This document shows positions 20,213 through 27,310 of a stretch of DNA of 27,310 bases, piece after piece. The notes under the pieces were generated by a model. It did not search any database. It saw nothing but the letters and a program-made list of their open reading frames with translations, and was not told the DNA's origin. The position numbers and the translations under genes are program-made. This DNA comes from 66-474 sp036759545 (lineage in GTDB: Bacteria; Pseudomonadota; Gammaproteobacteria; Xanthomonadales; Rhodanobacteraceae): contig DAIOUL010000031.1 of assembly GCA_036759545.1 (NCBI GenBank), positions 1 through 27,310 of the forward strand. The letters run 5' to 3'. How positions within the stretch are numbered: the stretch's first letter is position 1; every line of letters begins with the position of its first letter.

Positions 20213-21457
20213 ATGATCCGCCCCACCCTGTTCAGAAGCGCAATGCTTGCCGGCCTGCTGGGCGCGCCGATGCTGGCCGCGCCGCTTCCCGCCGCCGCCT
20301 ACGTCAGCATCGGCATTTCGGTCGGCATCGCGCCACCGCAGTTGCCGGTTTACGAACAGCCGATCGCACCGGGTCCGGGCTACATCTGGACGCCGGGCTA
20401 CTGGGCGTGGGATCCCGCCTACGGCTACTACTGGGTGCCAGGCTCCTGGGTGCTGCCGCCCCAAATCGGCGTGCTATGGACGCCGGGCTGGTGGGGATGG
20501 GATGCCGGCTACTATCGCTGGCACCCGGGTTACTGGGGCCCGCGCGTCGGATTCTACGGCGGCATCAACTACGGCTACGGCTACTTCGGCGTCGGCTACG
20601 TCGGCGGCCACTGGCGCGGCCGTGATTTCTACTACAACCGCGCGGTCAACAACATCAACGTGACCAACATCCGCAACGTGTACGTGGACAAGACCGTAGT
20701 CAACAACTATCGCAACGCCACCGTTACCCGCGTCAGCTACAACGGCGGCCGCGGCGGAGTGACCGCGCGCGCGACCCCGGCGCAGCTTGCCGCGGCGAAA
20801 GAGCGCCATTTCGATCCCACGCCGCTGCAACTGCGGCAACGCGATCTCGCCAAGACCACACCCGCGCAACGTTTCTCGGTAAACCACGGTCGACCGCAAG
20901 TCGTTGCCACGCCGCGTCCCGGCAACTTCGCTTCGGCGCATGCAGTTCGCAACGCGGCCATAGCACCACCGCACGCAGCCAATCCGACGGGTCCGCACGC
21001 CACGCCTTCGATGGCGCGGCCATCCGATGGTTTCGTGCACGCGCCGCACGCGTCCGCGAGAACGACGACGCAGTCGGCGCACATGACGCCCTCGCACGCC
21101 GCACCCGTGAAGCGGTCATCGGATAATTTCGTGCATGCGCCGCCGCACGCGAATTCGGCAACGGCGCCACGCAATGGAGCCCTGCCGCCGCACGACCGGT
21201 CCATGTCCACGCGCAACGAAGCCGTGCCGTCACGTAATCGTGAAATGTCCACGCGCAGCGAGGCCGTTCCGTCGCGCAATCGCGAAATGGCACCGCCACC
21301 GCCACGCTCGAGCTATCAACGGCATTCAGGCCCGCCGCAAATGCCCCAGCACCAGGCAAAACCTTACGCGGCGCCGCAACAGAATCATGCGCCGCCGGTG
21401 CATGAGCCCGACCGCAAGCCGCCGCCGAAGCACGACCACCAGAACGACGGCCATTGA
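20213..21457 (+). CDS. Secreted YXWGXW-repeat protein with low-complexity C-terminal half
   Basis: 414 residues from ATG 20213, with AGGAGA 6 bp upstream. A signal peptide (MIRPTLFRSAMLAGLLGAPM, then LAAPLPAAA) predicts export. Residues about 55-140 are rich in Tyr, Trp, Gly and Pro, with YIWTPGYWAWDPAYGYYWVP and LWTPGWWGWDAGYYRWHPGY, the YXWGXW repeat type. A strand-rich NNINVTNIRNVYVDKTVVNN block follows. From about residue 200 to the end the protein is low-complexity (Ala, Pro, His, Arg). It includes two similar SDGFVHAPH/SDNFVHAPPH blocks and a perfect-frame 14-residue tandem repeat (MSTRNEAVPSRNRE, MSTRSEAVPSRNRE). It ends with a His/Pro/Lys-rich tail (PPPKHDHQNDGH) that could bind metal. 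Function unknown; the context gives no hint. Confidence 0.87.
   Translation: MIRPTLFRSAMLAGLLGAPMLAAPLPAAAYVSIGISVGIAPPQLPVYEQPIAPGPGYIWTPGYWAWDPAYGYYWVPGSWVLPPQIGVLWTPGWWGWDAGYYRWHPGYWGPRVGFYGGINYGYGYFGVGYVGGHWRGRDFYYNRAVNNINVTNIRNVYVDKTVVNNYRNATVTRVSYNGGRGGVTARATPAQLAAAKERHFDPTPLQLRQRDLAKTTPAQRFSVNHGRPQVVATPRPGNFASAHAVRNAAIAPPHAANPTGPHATPSMARPSDGFVHAPHASARTTTQSAHMTPSHAAPVKRSSDNFVHAPPHANSATAPRNGALPPHDRSMSTRNEAVPSRNREMSTRSEAVPSRNREMAPPPPRSSYQRHSGPPQMPQHQAKPYAAPQQNHAPPVHEPDRKPPPKHDHQNDGH
21203..21286 (+). repeat. Two-copy 42-bp tandem repeat inside the YXWGXW gene
   Basis: Copy 1 covers 21203-21244 and copy 2 covers 21245-21286. They encode MSTRNEAVPSRNRE and MSTRSEAVPSRNRE. The copies differ at several bases, mostly silent, so the protein repeat appears conserved beyond the DNA. 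Confidence 0.9.
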
Positions 21458-21464
21458 TCGATCG

Positions 21465-21500
21465 CGCGCTTCGCCGAATGTTCGCGTTCGGCGAAGCGCG
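21465..21500. terminator. Strong hairpin between convergent YXWGXW and PilZ genes
   Basis: A perfect 14-bp stem, CGCGCTTCGCCGAA (21465-21478) with TTCGGCGAAGCGCG (21487-21500), and an 8-base loop. It fills the 46 bp between two convergent stop codons. There is no T-run on either side, so it is not a classic intrinsic terminator. It may still stall polymerase or protect both 3' ends from exonucleases. Confidence 0.6.
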
Positions 21501-21503
21501 GCT

Positions 21504-21884
21504 TCAGTCTTCGAGATCGCTCCAAGGCTCCAGCGTGTCGGCGTATCCGCCCAGCAGGTTCCACAGCGGCGCCTGCTTGTCCTCTGGAATGCGCGCGAAC
21601 TCGAAGCCGATGCGGTCGCGCGACACGCGTGCGATGCGCGCTTCGAGATGGATATTGAGGTTGTCGTGGAACAGCATGTCCAGTACCCACAGATCACCTG
21701 GAGTGCCATCCCAATTGTCCGGGCGGGCAAGCAGCGCGCCGGTCGCCGAAATGTCGTCCAGCTCGGTCGCCCAGACGTCTCCGCGGCGGCTCATCAATAC
21801 GGCGGTCTGCCGTTTCATGCGGGCATGGCGGAGCCTGCCGGCCTCGTCCAGCCGGTCTTCGCCGCTCTCGTCGCTCGCCATCAT
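21504..21884 (-). CDS. PilZ-like domain protein
   Basis: About 126 residues from ATG 21884, which has GGAAA 6 bp upstream. GTG 21905 (7 residues longer) is also possible. The domain pattern is RLRHARMKRQTAVLMS, then ELDDISATGALLARP, matching the PilZ D/NxSxxG element (DISATG), and VSRDRIGFEFARIPED as the later strand. PilZ domains bind cyclic di-GMP through an RxxxR motif plus DxSxxG. Here the first arginine of RxxxR seems replaced (GRLRHAR), so binding may be weak or absent. It is a stand-alone domain, convergent with the YXWGXW gene. The target process (motility, exopolysaccharide, virulence) cannot be read from the context. Confidence 0.75.
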   Translation of the reverse strand: MMASDESGEDRLDEAGRLRHARMKRQTAVLMSRRGDVWATELDDISATGALLARPDNWDGTPGDLWVLDMLFHDNLNIHLEARIARVSRDRIGFEFARIPEDKQAPLWNLLGGYADTLEPWSDLED

Positions 21885-22333
21885 TTGCGTTTCCACACGA
21901 TTCACCGCCTCGGTGCTCCCCTGATTGCGTTGTTAGCAAGTCGCGGGCCACGGTCCTCATCCGCCATGGAGGGCGTTCTTGACAGCCAGGCGCAGCCCCG
22001 AGGCCTCTGGACTTGCGAGCCGCAGCCCCGTACTCTAGCGGTGTCGCGTGACCGGGGTGGAGTTGTACCGCGACACCGTACGCTCCAGTCTGCCGCTCGC
22101 GCGGCCCGACATTTCGGAACGTTGAGGACGCTCGCTCGCGAGCGCCCGTGATCGCCAGCATCAAAGCAGCCGGTTGCCGCGCTTTGTGCCTGCGATCTCC
22201 CCGATCGCAACGTTGGCGGCCAAACCTCCGTTGTGTTCTTCACCGATCAAGATGATCAACGAGCGGTCGAGCGACCGCGGTGACAGATGCAATCGATTCG
22301 ATTGCCAAGCAGATTGCCCGACATGAGTGCCGG
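21885..22333. other. Gene-free stretch upstream of scpA
   Basis: No reading frame with coding character, tRNA or known element was found in these 449 bp. It contains an inverted repeat CGGTGTCGCG/CGCGACACCG (22039-22048/22069-22078) with a 20-base loop and two exact copies of CGCAGCCCCG (21991-22000 and 22021-22030). There is also a short hairpin GCGGTC/GACCGC (22263-22278). TTGACA at 21979-21984 is a perfect -35 hexamer but has no -10 at the right distance. The region must hold the promoters for the PilZ gene (leftward) and the scpA operon (rightward). Confidence 0.6.
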
Positions 22334-23200
22334 ATGAGCACCGAATCAGCGCAGGCCGGCGTGACGCCGGAGGCCGAAGGCATCGACGTGTCGATGCACG
22401 CACCGCAGCAGCAGGAAATGCCGCTGGCGGTGGTGCGCGGCGAACCGGTGCTGCAGATGCCGCAGGACCTGTATATCCCGCCGGATGCGCTCGAGGTGAT
22501 CCTCGAGGCCTTCGAAGGACCGCTTGATCTGCTGCTGTACCTGATCCGCCGGCAGAACCTGGACATTCTGGACATTCCAGTCGCCGAGATCACGCGGCAG
22601 TACATGGAATACATCGAGGTGATGCGCGAGCTGCGGCTGGAGCTCGCCGCCGAATACCTGGTAATGGCCGCGATCTTGGCCGAGATCAAGTCGCGCCTGC
22701 TGCTGCCGCGGCCTCCGGCCGAGGAAGGCACCGAGGACGATCCGCGCGCTGAACTGGTGCGGCGCCTGCAGGAATACGAACGCTTCAAGAAGGCGGCCGA
22801 AGACATCGATGCGATGCCGCGCATGGAACGCGACATCGATGCGGCATTCGCGTTCGTACCGGATCGGCAGGTGGTGAAATTGCCGCCGCCGGTGGACTTG
22901 CGCGAGATGCTGCTGGCGCTGCGCGACGTGCTGAAGCGCGCCGAGCTGTACGGCCATCATGCGGTCGCGCGCGAGCCGCTGTCGGTACGGCAGCGCATGG
23001 GCGAAGTGCTGCGCGCGCTTGGCGACGACGTTTTCCACCGTTTCGAATCACTGTTCGATGCGACAGAAGGCCGGATGGGCGTGGTCGTCACGTTCCTGTC
23101 GCTGCTGGAACTGGCCAAGGACCGACTGATCGAGATCGTGCAGGAGCAGCCGCTGGCGGCGATCTATCTGAAAGCGCGCGCGACAGAAGCAACCGAGTGA
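22334..23200 (+). CDS. scpA: Segregation and condensation protein A (kleisin)
   Basis: A 288-residue kleisin that bridges the SMC heads with ScpB in the condensin complex. The core starts with YIPPDALEVILEAFEGPLDL and continues LYLIRRQNLDILDIPVAEIT and EYLVMAAILAEIKSRLLLPR, the classic ScpA N-terminal domain. The C-terminal winged-helix part ends with VVTFLSLLELAKDRLIEIVQ. The non-conserved Ala/Glu/Gln-rich first 45 residues make the start uncertain. I took ATG 22334; an in-frame GTG at 22280 would add 18 residues. It is followed 7 bp later by scpB. Confidence 0.95.
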   Translation: MSTESAQAGVTPEAEGIDVSMHAPQQQEMPLAVVRGEPVLQMPQDLYIPPDALEVILEAFEGPLDLLLYLIRRQNLDILDIPVAEITRQYMEYIEVMRELRLELAAEYLVMAAILAEIKSRLLLPRPPAEEGTEDDPRAELVRRLQEYERFKKAAEDIDAMPRMERDIDAAFAFVPDRQVVKLPPPVDLREMLLALRDVLKRAELYGHHAVAREPLSVRQRMGEVLRALGDDVFHRFESLFDATEGRMGVVVTFLSLLELAKDRLIEIVQEQPLAAIYLKARATEATE

Positions 23201-23207
23201 GAAGTCC

Positions 23208-23891
23208 GTGGAACAGAACAAACTGAAGAATATCGTGGAAGCCGCCCTGCTTGCCGCACAACAGCCGCTGACGCTGCCGATGCTGGGCGCGTTGTTCGCG
23301 GAGGAAGAGGCGGTCGGTCACGCCGATCTGGCGCAGGCGCTCGCCGCTTTGCAATCCGGCTGCGAAGGCCGCGGCGTGGAACTGGTCGAAGTCGCTTCCG
23401 GTTTTCGTTATCAGGTGCGGCAGGAAGTGCATCCCTGGGTCGCGCGCTTGTGGAGCGAACGGCAGACCAAATATTCGCGCGCGCTGCTGGAGACGCTGGC
23501 GCTGATCGCCTATCGCCAGCCGATCACGCGCGGAGAGATCGAACAGATCCGCGGGGTATCGGTGGCTTCCAGCATCATGCGTACGCTGGAAGAACGCGAA
23601 TGGATCCGGGTGGTCGGCTACCGCGACGTGCCGGGCAAGCCCGCGCTGTTCGGCACCACCCGCATGTTCCTCGATTACTTCAACCTGAAATCGCTGGATC
23701 AGTTGCCGACGCTGGCCGAGATCCGCGATCTGGAAGACCTGGAACCGCAACTGGCGCTGGTGGCCGGTGCGGACGTCGAAAGGATCGGGGTGTCCGCCGC
23801 AGCCGCCGAATCGAACGATCCACGAGGGGACGCGACCGTGCAAGAACCATCCGGACAAACCATCGAAGAGTCCACGGAGCATTCCGCATGA
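23208..23891 (+). CDS. scpB: Segregation and condensation protein B
   Basis: A 227-residue partner of ScpA. Two winged-helix domains are readable: NIVEAALLAAQQPLTLPML at the N terminus, and ALLETLALIAYRQPITRGEI followed by EQIRGV...SSIMRTLEEREWI in the middle. GKPALFGTT follows. The acidic C-terminal tail of about 40 residues is variable in the family. The start is GTG 23208 with GAGAAG upstream. Its stop overlaps the rluB start (ATGA). It works with ScpA and an SMC protein encoded elsewhere to compact and segregate the chromosome. Confidence 0.96.
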   Translation: MEQNKLKNIVEAALLAAQQPLTLPMLGALFAEEEAVGHADLAQALAALQSGCEGRGVELVEVASGFRYQVRQEVHPWVARLWSERQTKYSRALLETLALIAYRQPITRGEIEQIRGVSVASSIMRTLEEREWIRVVGYRDVPGKPALFGTTRMFLDYFNLKSLDQLPTLAEIRDLEDLEPQLALVAGADVERIGVSAAAAESNDPRGDATVQEPSGQTIEESTEHSA

Positions 23892-25090
23892 ACTCGCCAC
23901 GCGGCGTGCTGAGCCTGAAACGCAGCGACGCGCCCAACGGCGGCGCGCTGGAAGAACGGCTGCACAAGGTGCTGGCCAATGCGGGCCTGGGTTCGCGGCG
24001 GTTGCTGGAAGAGCGTATCGGCAAGGGCGAGGTGCTGGTCAACGGCACGCCCGCGCAGACCGGTTCCAGCGTGCGCGCCGGGGACCGCGTGGAACTGGAT
24101 CGCAAGCAATTCGTGGTGGCCAGCGAACGCCGCGACGATTCGCAGGTGATGATCTACCACAAGCCGGAAGGCGAGCTGACCACGCGTGACGATCCGGAAG
24201 GCCGGCCGACCGTCTTTGAGAATCTCCCCGCGTTGCGCGGTGCGCGCTGGATTTCGGTCGGCCGCCTGGACACCAATACCACCGGCCTGCTGCTGCTGAC
24301 CACCGACGGCGAATTGGCCAATGCGCTGATGCATCCATCCAATGAGCTGGCGCGCGAATACCTTTGCCGCGTGCACGGCGAAGTGCCGGACGAAACGCTG
24401 GAGAAATTAAAGACCGGCGTGCAACTCGAAGACGGTCCGGCGAAGTTCGACGAAATCCACGTGGTCAATCGCGGCGACGGCAGCCATCAATGGTTCCGCG
24501 TGGTGCTGCACGAGGGCCGCAACCGCGAAGTGCGGCGGCTATGGGACAGCCAGGGTTTTCCGGTCAGCCGCCTGAAGCGTATCCGTTACGGCAACGTGGA
24601 ATTGCCGCGTCGGTTGCGTCCCGGCGAACATGAAATGCTTTCTGCCGAACACGTGCGCGGCTTGCGCGAACTCGCCGGTGCCGGCGAACCGCAACCGGTG
24701 TTGACCTTGAAGCCCGTATTGCACCAGCGCAGCCATCCGCGCCGCGCGGTCGAGGTGCGTCCGGCGGAAAATCCCAAGGCATGGACGGGCGTGCACCACC
24801 ACGAAGCGCGCGAACTGACCGCGTTCGACCGCGTGCGTCCGGACGATTTTGCGCCGGGCCGCGGCAAGCGCCGGCGCGGTCCGCCCGGCCGCGAAGTCAA
24901 CGGCAATGTCGCGCGTCCGGAAAATCCGCAGCGCCGCAAGCGCAAGAAGAAGGGCCGCGGCGTGGCGCCGGGTCAGGAATTGCCTTCCGTGCGCACCTGG
25001 TTCGCCGGTGAAAACCGCAATGACGCGCGTGGCCGCGGTCCACGCGCGCCTGGCCGGGGGCCGCGCCACGGCAAGCCGCCGCACCGGTGA
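23888..25090 (+). CDS. rluB: 23S rRNA pseudouridine synthase, RluB type
   Basis: A 400-residue RsuA/RluB-family enzyme. The S4 RNA-binding domain is at about 22-80 (LEERLHKVLANAGLGSRRLL). The catalytic domain has YHKPEGELTT and the active-site aspartate D128 in VGRLDTNTTGLLLLTTDG, then VLHEGRNREVRRLW. E. coli RluB makes pseudouridine 2605 of 23S rRNA; the scpB-rluB linkage supports that assignment. After about residue 260 comes a basic, low-complexity Arg/Lys/Gly/Pro tail of about 140 residues, typical of this family in xanthomonads and probably an rRNA-binding extension. It overlaps scpB and the following arsC-like gene by 4 bp each. Confidence 0.95.
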   Translation: MNSPRGVLSLKRSDAPNGGALEERLHKVLANAGLGSRRLLEERIGKGEVLVNGTPAQTGSSVRAGDRVELDRKQFVVASERRDDSQVMIYHKPEGELTTRDDPEGRPTVFENLPALRGARWISVGRLDTNTTGLLLLTTDGELANALMHPSNELAREYLCRVHGEVPDETLEKLKTGVQLEDGPAKFDEIHVVNRGDGSHQWFRVVLHEGRNREVRRLWDSQGFPVSRLKRIRYGNVELPRRLRPGEHEMLSAEHVRGLRELAGAGEPQPVLTLKPVLHQRSHPRRAVEVRPAENPKAWTGVHHHEARELTAFDRVRPDDFAPGRGKRRRGPPGREVNGNVARPENPQRRKRKKKGRGVAPGQELPSVRTWFAGENRNDARGRGPRAPGRGPRHGKPPHR

Positions 25091-25440
25091 GCGGCAACGT
25101 CGTCATCTGGCACAACCCGCGCTGTTCGAAATCGCGCGGCACGCTGGAGCTGCTGCGCCAACGCGGCATCGAGCCCGCCGTCATCGATTACCAGAAGAAT
25201 CCGCCGGATGCGCGCGAACTTTCGCGTGCCCTCGATTTGCTCGACCTGCAACCGCGCGAGCTGATGCGCCGCGACGAACCCGAATACACGCAACTCGGGC
25301 TGGACGATCCGGAGCTTACGCGCGAGCAACTGATCGCCGCGATGGTCGCGCACCCCGTTCTGATCCAGCGGCCGATCGTTTTCGCCAACGGCAAGGCTGC
25401 GATCGGCCGGCCGCCGGAAGCGGCGCTGTCGATTCTGTAA
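25087..25440 (+). CDS. arsC: ArsC-family arsenate reductase (glutaredoxin type)
   Basis: A 117-residue thioredoxin-fold protein. The catalytic cysteine is Cys13 in HNPRCSKSRGTLELL. The arginine-bearing motifs RRDEPEY, IQRPIVFANGKAAIGRP give the oxyanion pocket seen in plasmid-type ArsC. The length is shorter than the R773 enzyme (141) and matches the chromosomal ArsC/Spx-like reductases. There is no arsR, arsB or acr3 gene nearby, so an arsenate role is uncertain; many such stand-alone members have undefined substrates. The start is GTG 25087, overlapping the rluB stop (GTGA). The stop directly touches the stop of the convergent amidase gene. Confidence 0.88.
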   Translation: MSGNVVIWHNPRCSKSRGTLELLRQRGIEPAVIDYQKNPPDARELSRALDLLDLQPRELMRRDEPEYTQLGLDDPELTREQLIAAMVAHPVLIQRPIVFANGKAAIGRPPEAALSIL

Positions 25441-26235
25441 TCAATCGCGCAGCGTGAACGCGTCCGCATCCATCCATGCGGGAAAACGCTGGCGATGCGC
25501 GACAAGTTCCGACATCGACAACGTGGTCGTGGTCACCAGTTCCTGATCGCTGTCCTGAGAGAGCGGGCTCCCGAGGAAATCCAGCACGGCGCTGGCGCCC
25601 GAATATTCATGCCCGTTGCCATCCGTGCCGATGCGGTTGACGCCAGCGACGTAGCACAGATTCTCGATCGCGCGAGCGCGCAGCAGCGTGCTCCAGGCAT
25701 AGGCGCGCGGCGAGGGCCAGTTTGCGACGTAAACCAGGAGGTCGTAGTCGAAGCCGCGCTGCGGATCGTGGCGGTTGCGCGAGTACACCGGAAAACGCAG
25801 GTCGTAACAGACCAGCGGACAAATCTTCCAGCCGCGCCATTCCACGACCAGCCGATCGCGGCCCGCCGCATAACGCTTGTGTTCGTCCGCATAGCGGAAC
25901 AGGTGCCGCTTGTCGTAGTACCGCACTTCGCCATCAGGTGTGACGAACAGCAGACGATTGAAGACCTGATCGCCCATGCGCAACTGCACGCTGCCGGTGA
26001 TCGCGGCATCCAGCGCCTTCGATTGCTCGCGCAGCCACGCGACGGTCGGGCCGTTCATCGTTTCCGCCTGCGCGATCGCCTCGTTGGAAAAGCCGCTGGT
26101 GAAAGTTTCCGGCAGCACGATCAGGTCGGTGCGGCCGTGCAGCGGAGCGGCCAGCGATCCGTAGTAATCGCGGTTGCCGGCCGGGTCGTGCCAGCGGGTA
26201 TTGCCTTGCACCAGAGAAACGTTCAAAGCTTGCAT
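25441..26235 (-). CDS. yafV: Omega-amidase, nitrilase superfamily (YafV/Nit2-like)
   Basis: A 264-residue carbon-nitrogen hydrolase. The catalytic triad is visible: Glu43 (VLPETFTSGFS), Lys109 (YYDKRHLF) and Cys143 (LVCYDLRFPVYSRN). The EHKRYAAG loop and the RARAIENLCYVAGVNRIGTD segment are typical of YafV and Nit2, which hydrolyse alpha-ketoglutaramate and alpha-ketosuccinamate to the keto acid and ammonia. The start is ATG 26235, which overlaps the end of the upstream aminotransferase gene by 13 bp, so the two are coupled. Pairing with a YbdL-type aminotransferase fits removal of the ketoglutaramate made by glutamine transamination. Confidence 0.92.
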   Translation of the reverse strand: MQALNVSLVQGNTRWHDPAGNRDYYGSLAAPLHGRTDLIVLPETFTSGFSNEAIAQAETMNGPTVAWLREQSKALDAAITGSVQLRMGDQVFNRLLFVTPDGEVRYYDKRHLFRYADEHKRYAAGRDRLVVEWRGWKICPLVCYDLRFPVYSRNRHDPQRGFDYDLLVYVANWPSPRAYAWSTLLRARAIENLCYVAGVNRIGTDGNGHEYSGASAVLDFLGSPLSQDSDQELVTTTTLSMSELVAHRQRFPAWMDADAFTLRD

Positions 26236-27310
26236 AAGCGTTCGGCGGCTGCTTCCAGCGTATCGTCGTTCTTGGCGAAGCAGAAGCGGATCAGCCTGGC
26301 TTCCGGCGCGGTTTCGTAAAACGCGGAAACCGGGATCGCCGCCACGCCCGCTTCGCGTACCAGCCATTCGCAGAAATTCAAATCGTCGGTGTCGCGGATG
26401 GCCGAATAATCCGCAAGCTGGAAATAACTGCCGCGCACTTGCGGCAGTTTGAAGCGCGAACCGGAAAGCAGCTCGCGGAAGCGATCGCGCTTGGCTTGAT
26501 AGAACGGCGCCAGATCGGCCACGTGCTGCGGATCGTTCTCCATCACCTCGGCGAAAGCCCATTGCGCCGGCTGGAAGGTGCAAAAGGTCAGATACTGGTG
26601 CACCTTGCGGAACTCCGCGGTCAGCAGTTTCGGGGCGACGCAGTAGCCGACTTTCCAGCCGGTGCAGTGCCAGGTTTTGCCGAAGGAACTCACCACCAGG
26701 CTACGCTCGGCCAGTTCCGGCTTGCGCAGCACGCTCAGGTGTTGCGCGCCGTCGTAGACGATGTGTTCGTACACCTCGTCGGACAGCACCAGCAATCCGT
26801 GTTGCGTGGCGATTTCCGCGAGCATGTCCAGATCGCGCTGTTCGAAAATCGCGCCAGAGGGATTATGCGGCGTGTTGACGATGATCAGCCGCGTCTTTGG
26901 CGTGATCTCGTCGCGCACGCGCTGCCAGTCCACGGAAAAATCCGGCAAGCGCAGCGGCACGTGTACGGCCTGAGCGCCGGCAAGCGCGATCGCCGGCTCG
27001 TAGCAGTCGTAGCAGGGATCGAGCACGATCACTTCGTCGCCCGCGTGCACCGTCGCAGCAATGGCAGCGAAAATCGCCTCGGTCGCTCCGGATGTCACAG
27101 TGACTTCGGTGTCGGCGCTGACACGGCGGCCGTAGTAGCGGTCGGTCGCAAGCGCGATCTGCTCGCGTAGCTTCGGAATGCCGCTCATCGGCGCGTATTG
27201 ATTGCGGCCTTCGTTCATCGCACGCGTCAGCGCGTCGCGCAGGTTCTGTGGCGGATCGAAATCCGGAAAACCCTGACCCAGATTCACCGCCTTGTGCTCC
27301 AGCGCGAGCT
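26223..27310 (-). CDS. ybdL: Methionine/glutamine-type aminotransferase (YbdL-like), 5' end outside window
   Basis: A class I PLP aminotransferase of about 362 visible residues. The frame is open to the window edge, with LALEHKAVNLGQGFPDFDPP at the start, so only the first 15-20 residues are missing. Motifs: YAPMSGIPKLREQIA, VTSGATEAIFAA, NTPHNPSGAIFEQ, SDEVYEHIVYDG, and the cofactor lysine in SSFGKTWHCTGWKVGYC. The C-terminal arginine lies in ARLIRFCFAK. This matches YbdL/kynurenine aminotransferase III-type enzymes that aminate keto-methylthiobutyrate (the methionine keto acid), often with glutamine. The omega-amidase gene starts inside its last codons. Confidence 0.92.
   Translation of the reverse strand, partial: LALEHKAVNLGQGFPDFDPPQNLRDALTRAMNEGRNQYAPMSGIPKLREQIALATDRYYGRRVSADTEVTVTSGATEAIFAAIAATVHAGDEVIVLDPCYDCYEPAIALAGAQAVHVPLRLPDFSVDWQRVRDEITPKTRLIIVNTPHNPSGAIFEQRDLDMLAEIATQHGLLVLSDEVYEHIVYDGAQHLSVLRKPELAERSLVVSSFGKTWHCTGWKVGYCVAPKLLTAEFRKVHQYLTFCTFQPAQWAFAEVMENDPQHVADLAPFYQAKRDRFRELLSGSRFKLPQVRGSYFQLADYSAIRDTDDLNFCEWLVREAGVAAIPVSAFYETAPEARLIRFCFAKNDDTLEAAAERLCKL

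Noticed and set aside
21979..21984. Perfect TTGACA hexamer in the scpA upstream region
   Set aside because: No -10-like hexamer 15-19 bp downstream, so it is not called as a promoter.
21694..22243. Minus-strand frames of 113 and 156 codons upstream of or overlapping the PilZ gene
   Set aside because: Low-complexity Arg/Gly-rich translations without a start signal or family match; they cover a region of inverted repeats and look non-coding.

Overview
The window looks like a chromosomal core region of a GC-rich gammaproteobacterium in the Xanthomonadales, most likely Rhodanobacteraceae or a close relative. The reasons are the serC-(serA)-hisC-aroA-cmk-rpsA order, the nudJ-mnmA-hflD order, the scpA-scpB-rluB order, a xanthomonad-type CLC channel with CBS domains, and protein sequences that read as xanthomonad-like throughout. 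The family placement is inference from gene order and recalled homology; no search was run. I see no insertion sequence, prophage, CRISPR array, tRNA or rRNA.

Layout. Positions 1-6672 (minus strand) form one long, tightly packed cluster transcribed towards position 1: a membrane-anchored two-FHA-domain protein, serC, serA, hisC, aroA, cmk and the start of rpsA. It combines serine synthesis, histidine/aromatic aminotransfer, the shikimate pathway, CMP kinase and ribosomal protein S1; most junctions overlap or lie within 20 bp. Divergent from it are a polyhydroxyalkanoate-system protein and infA (6734-7310). infA converges on clpS-clpA (7383-10044, minus) across a textbook bidirectional terminator. 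At 10225-12438 (plus), nudJ-mnmA-hflD form the same operon as in E. coli, but without purB. hflD abuts the convergent clcA-like gene (12439-14250, minus) with no spacer.

Positions 14406-17147 carry aconitase A. Behind it is a 190-bp element of about seven consecutive hairpins framed by inverted repeats, the most unusual DNA structure here. Next is a lipoprotein gene broken by what looks like a single missing base (17348-17799, minus), then a divergent fadD-like acyl-CoA synthetase whose last codons run through a G-rich tandem repeat, a cupin gene, and a secreted YXWGXW-repeat protein. A PilZ-like gene (minus) and a 449-bp gene-free stretch follow. Positions 22334-25440 hold scpA-scpB-rluB-arsC, joined by overlaps or a 7-bp gap: chromosome condensation, 23S rRNA pseudouridylation and an ArsC/Spx-family thioredoxin-fold protein. 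The window ends with a minus-strand pair, an omega-amidase and a YbdL-type aminotransferase, which fits the glutamine-transaminase/omega-amidase route of methionine salvage.

Most of the window is ordinary housekeeping sequence. I do not see a convincing new multi-gene system. The best leads are the multi-hairpin element, the frameshifted lipoprotein, the possible structured rpsA leader, the G-quadruplex-type repeat at the fadD end, and the degenerate double-FHA protein coupled to serC.
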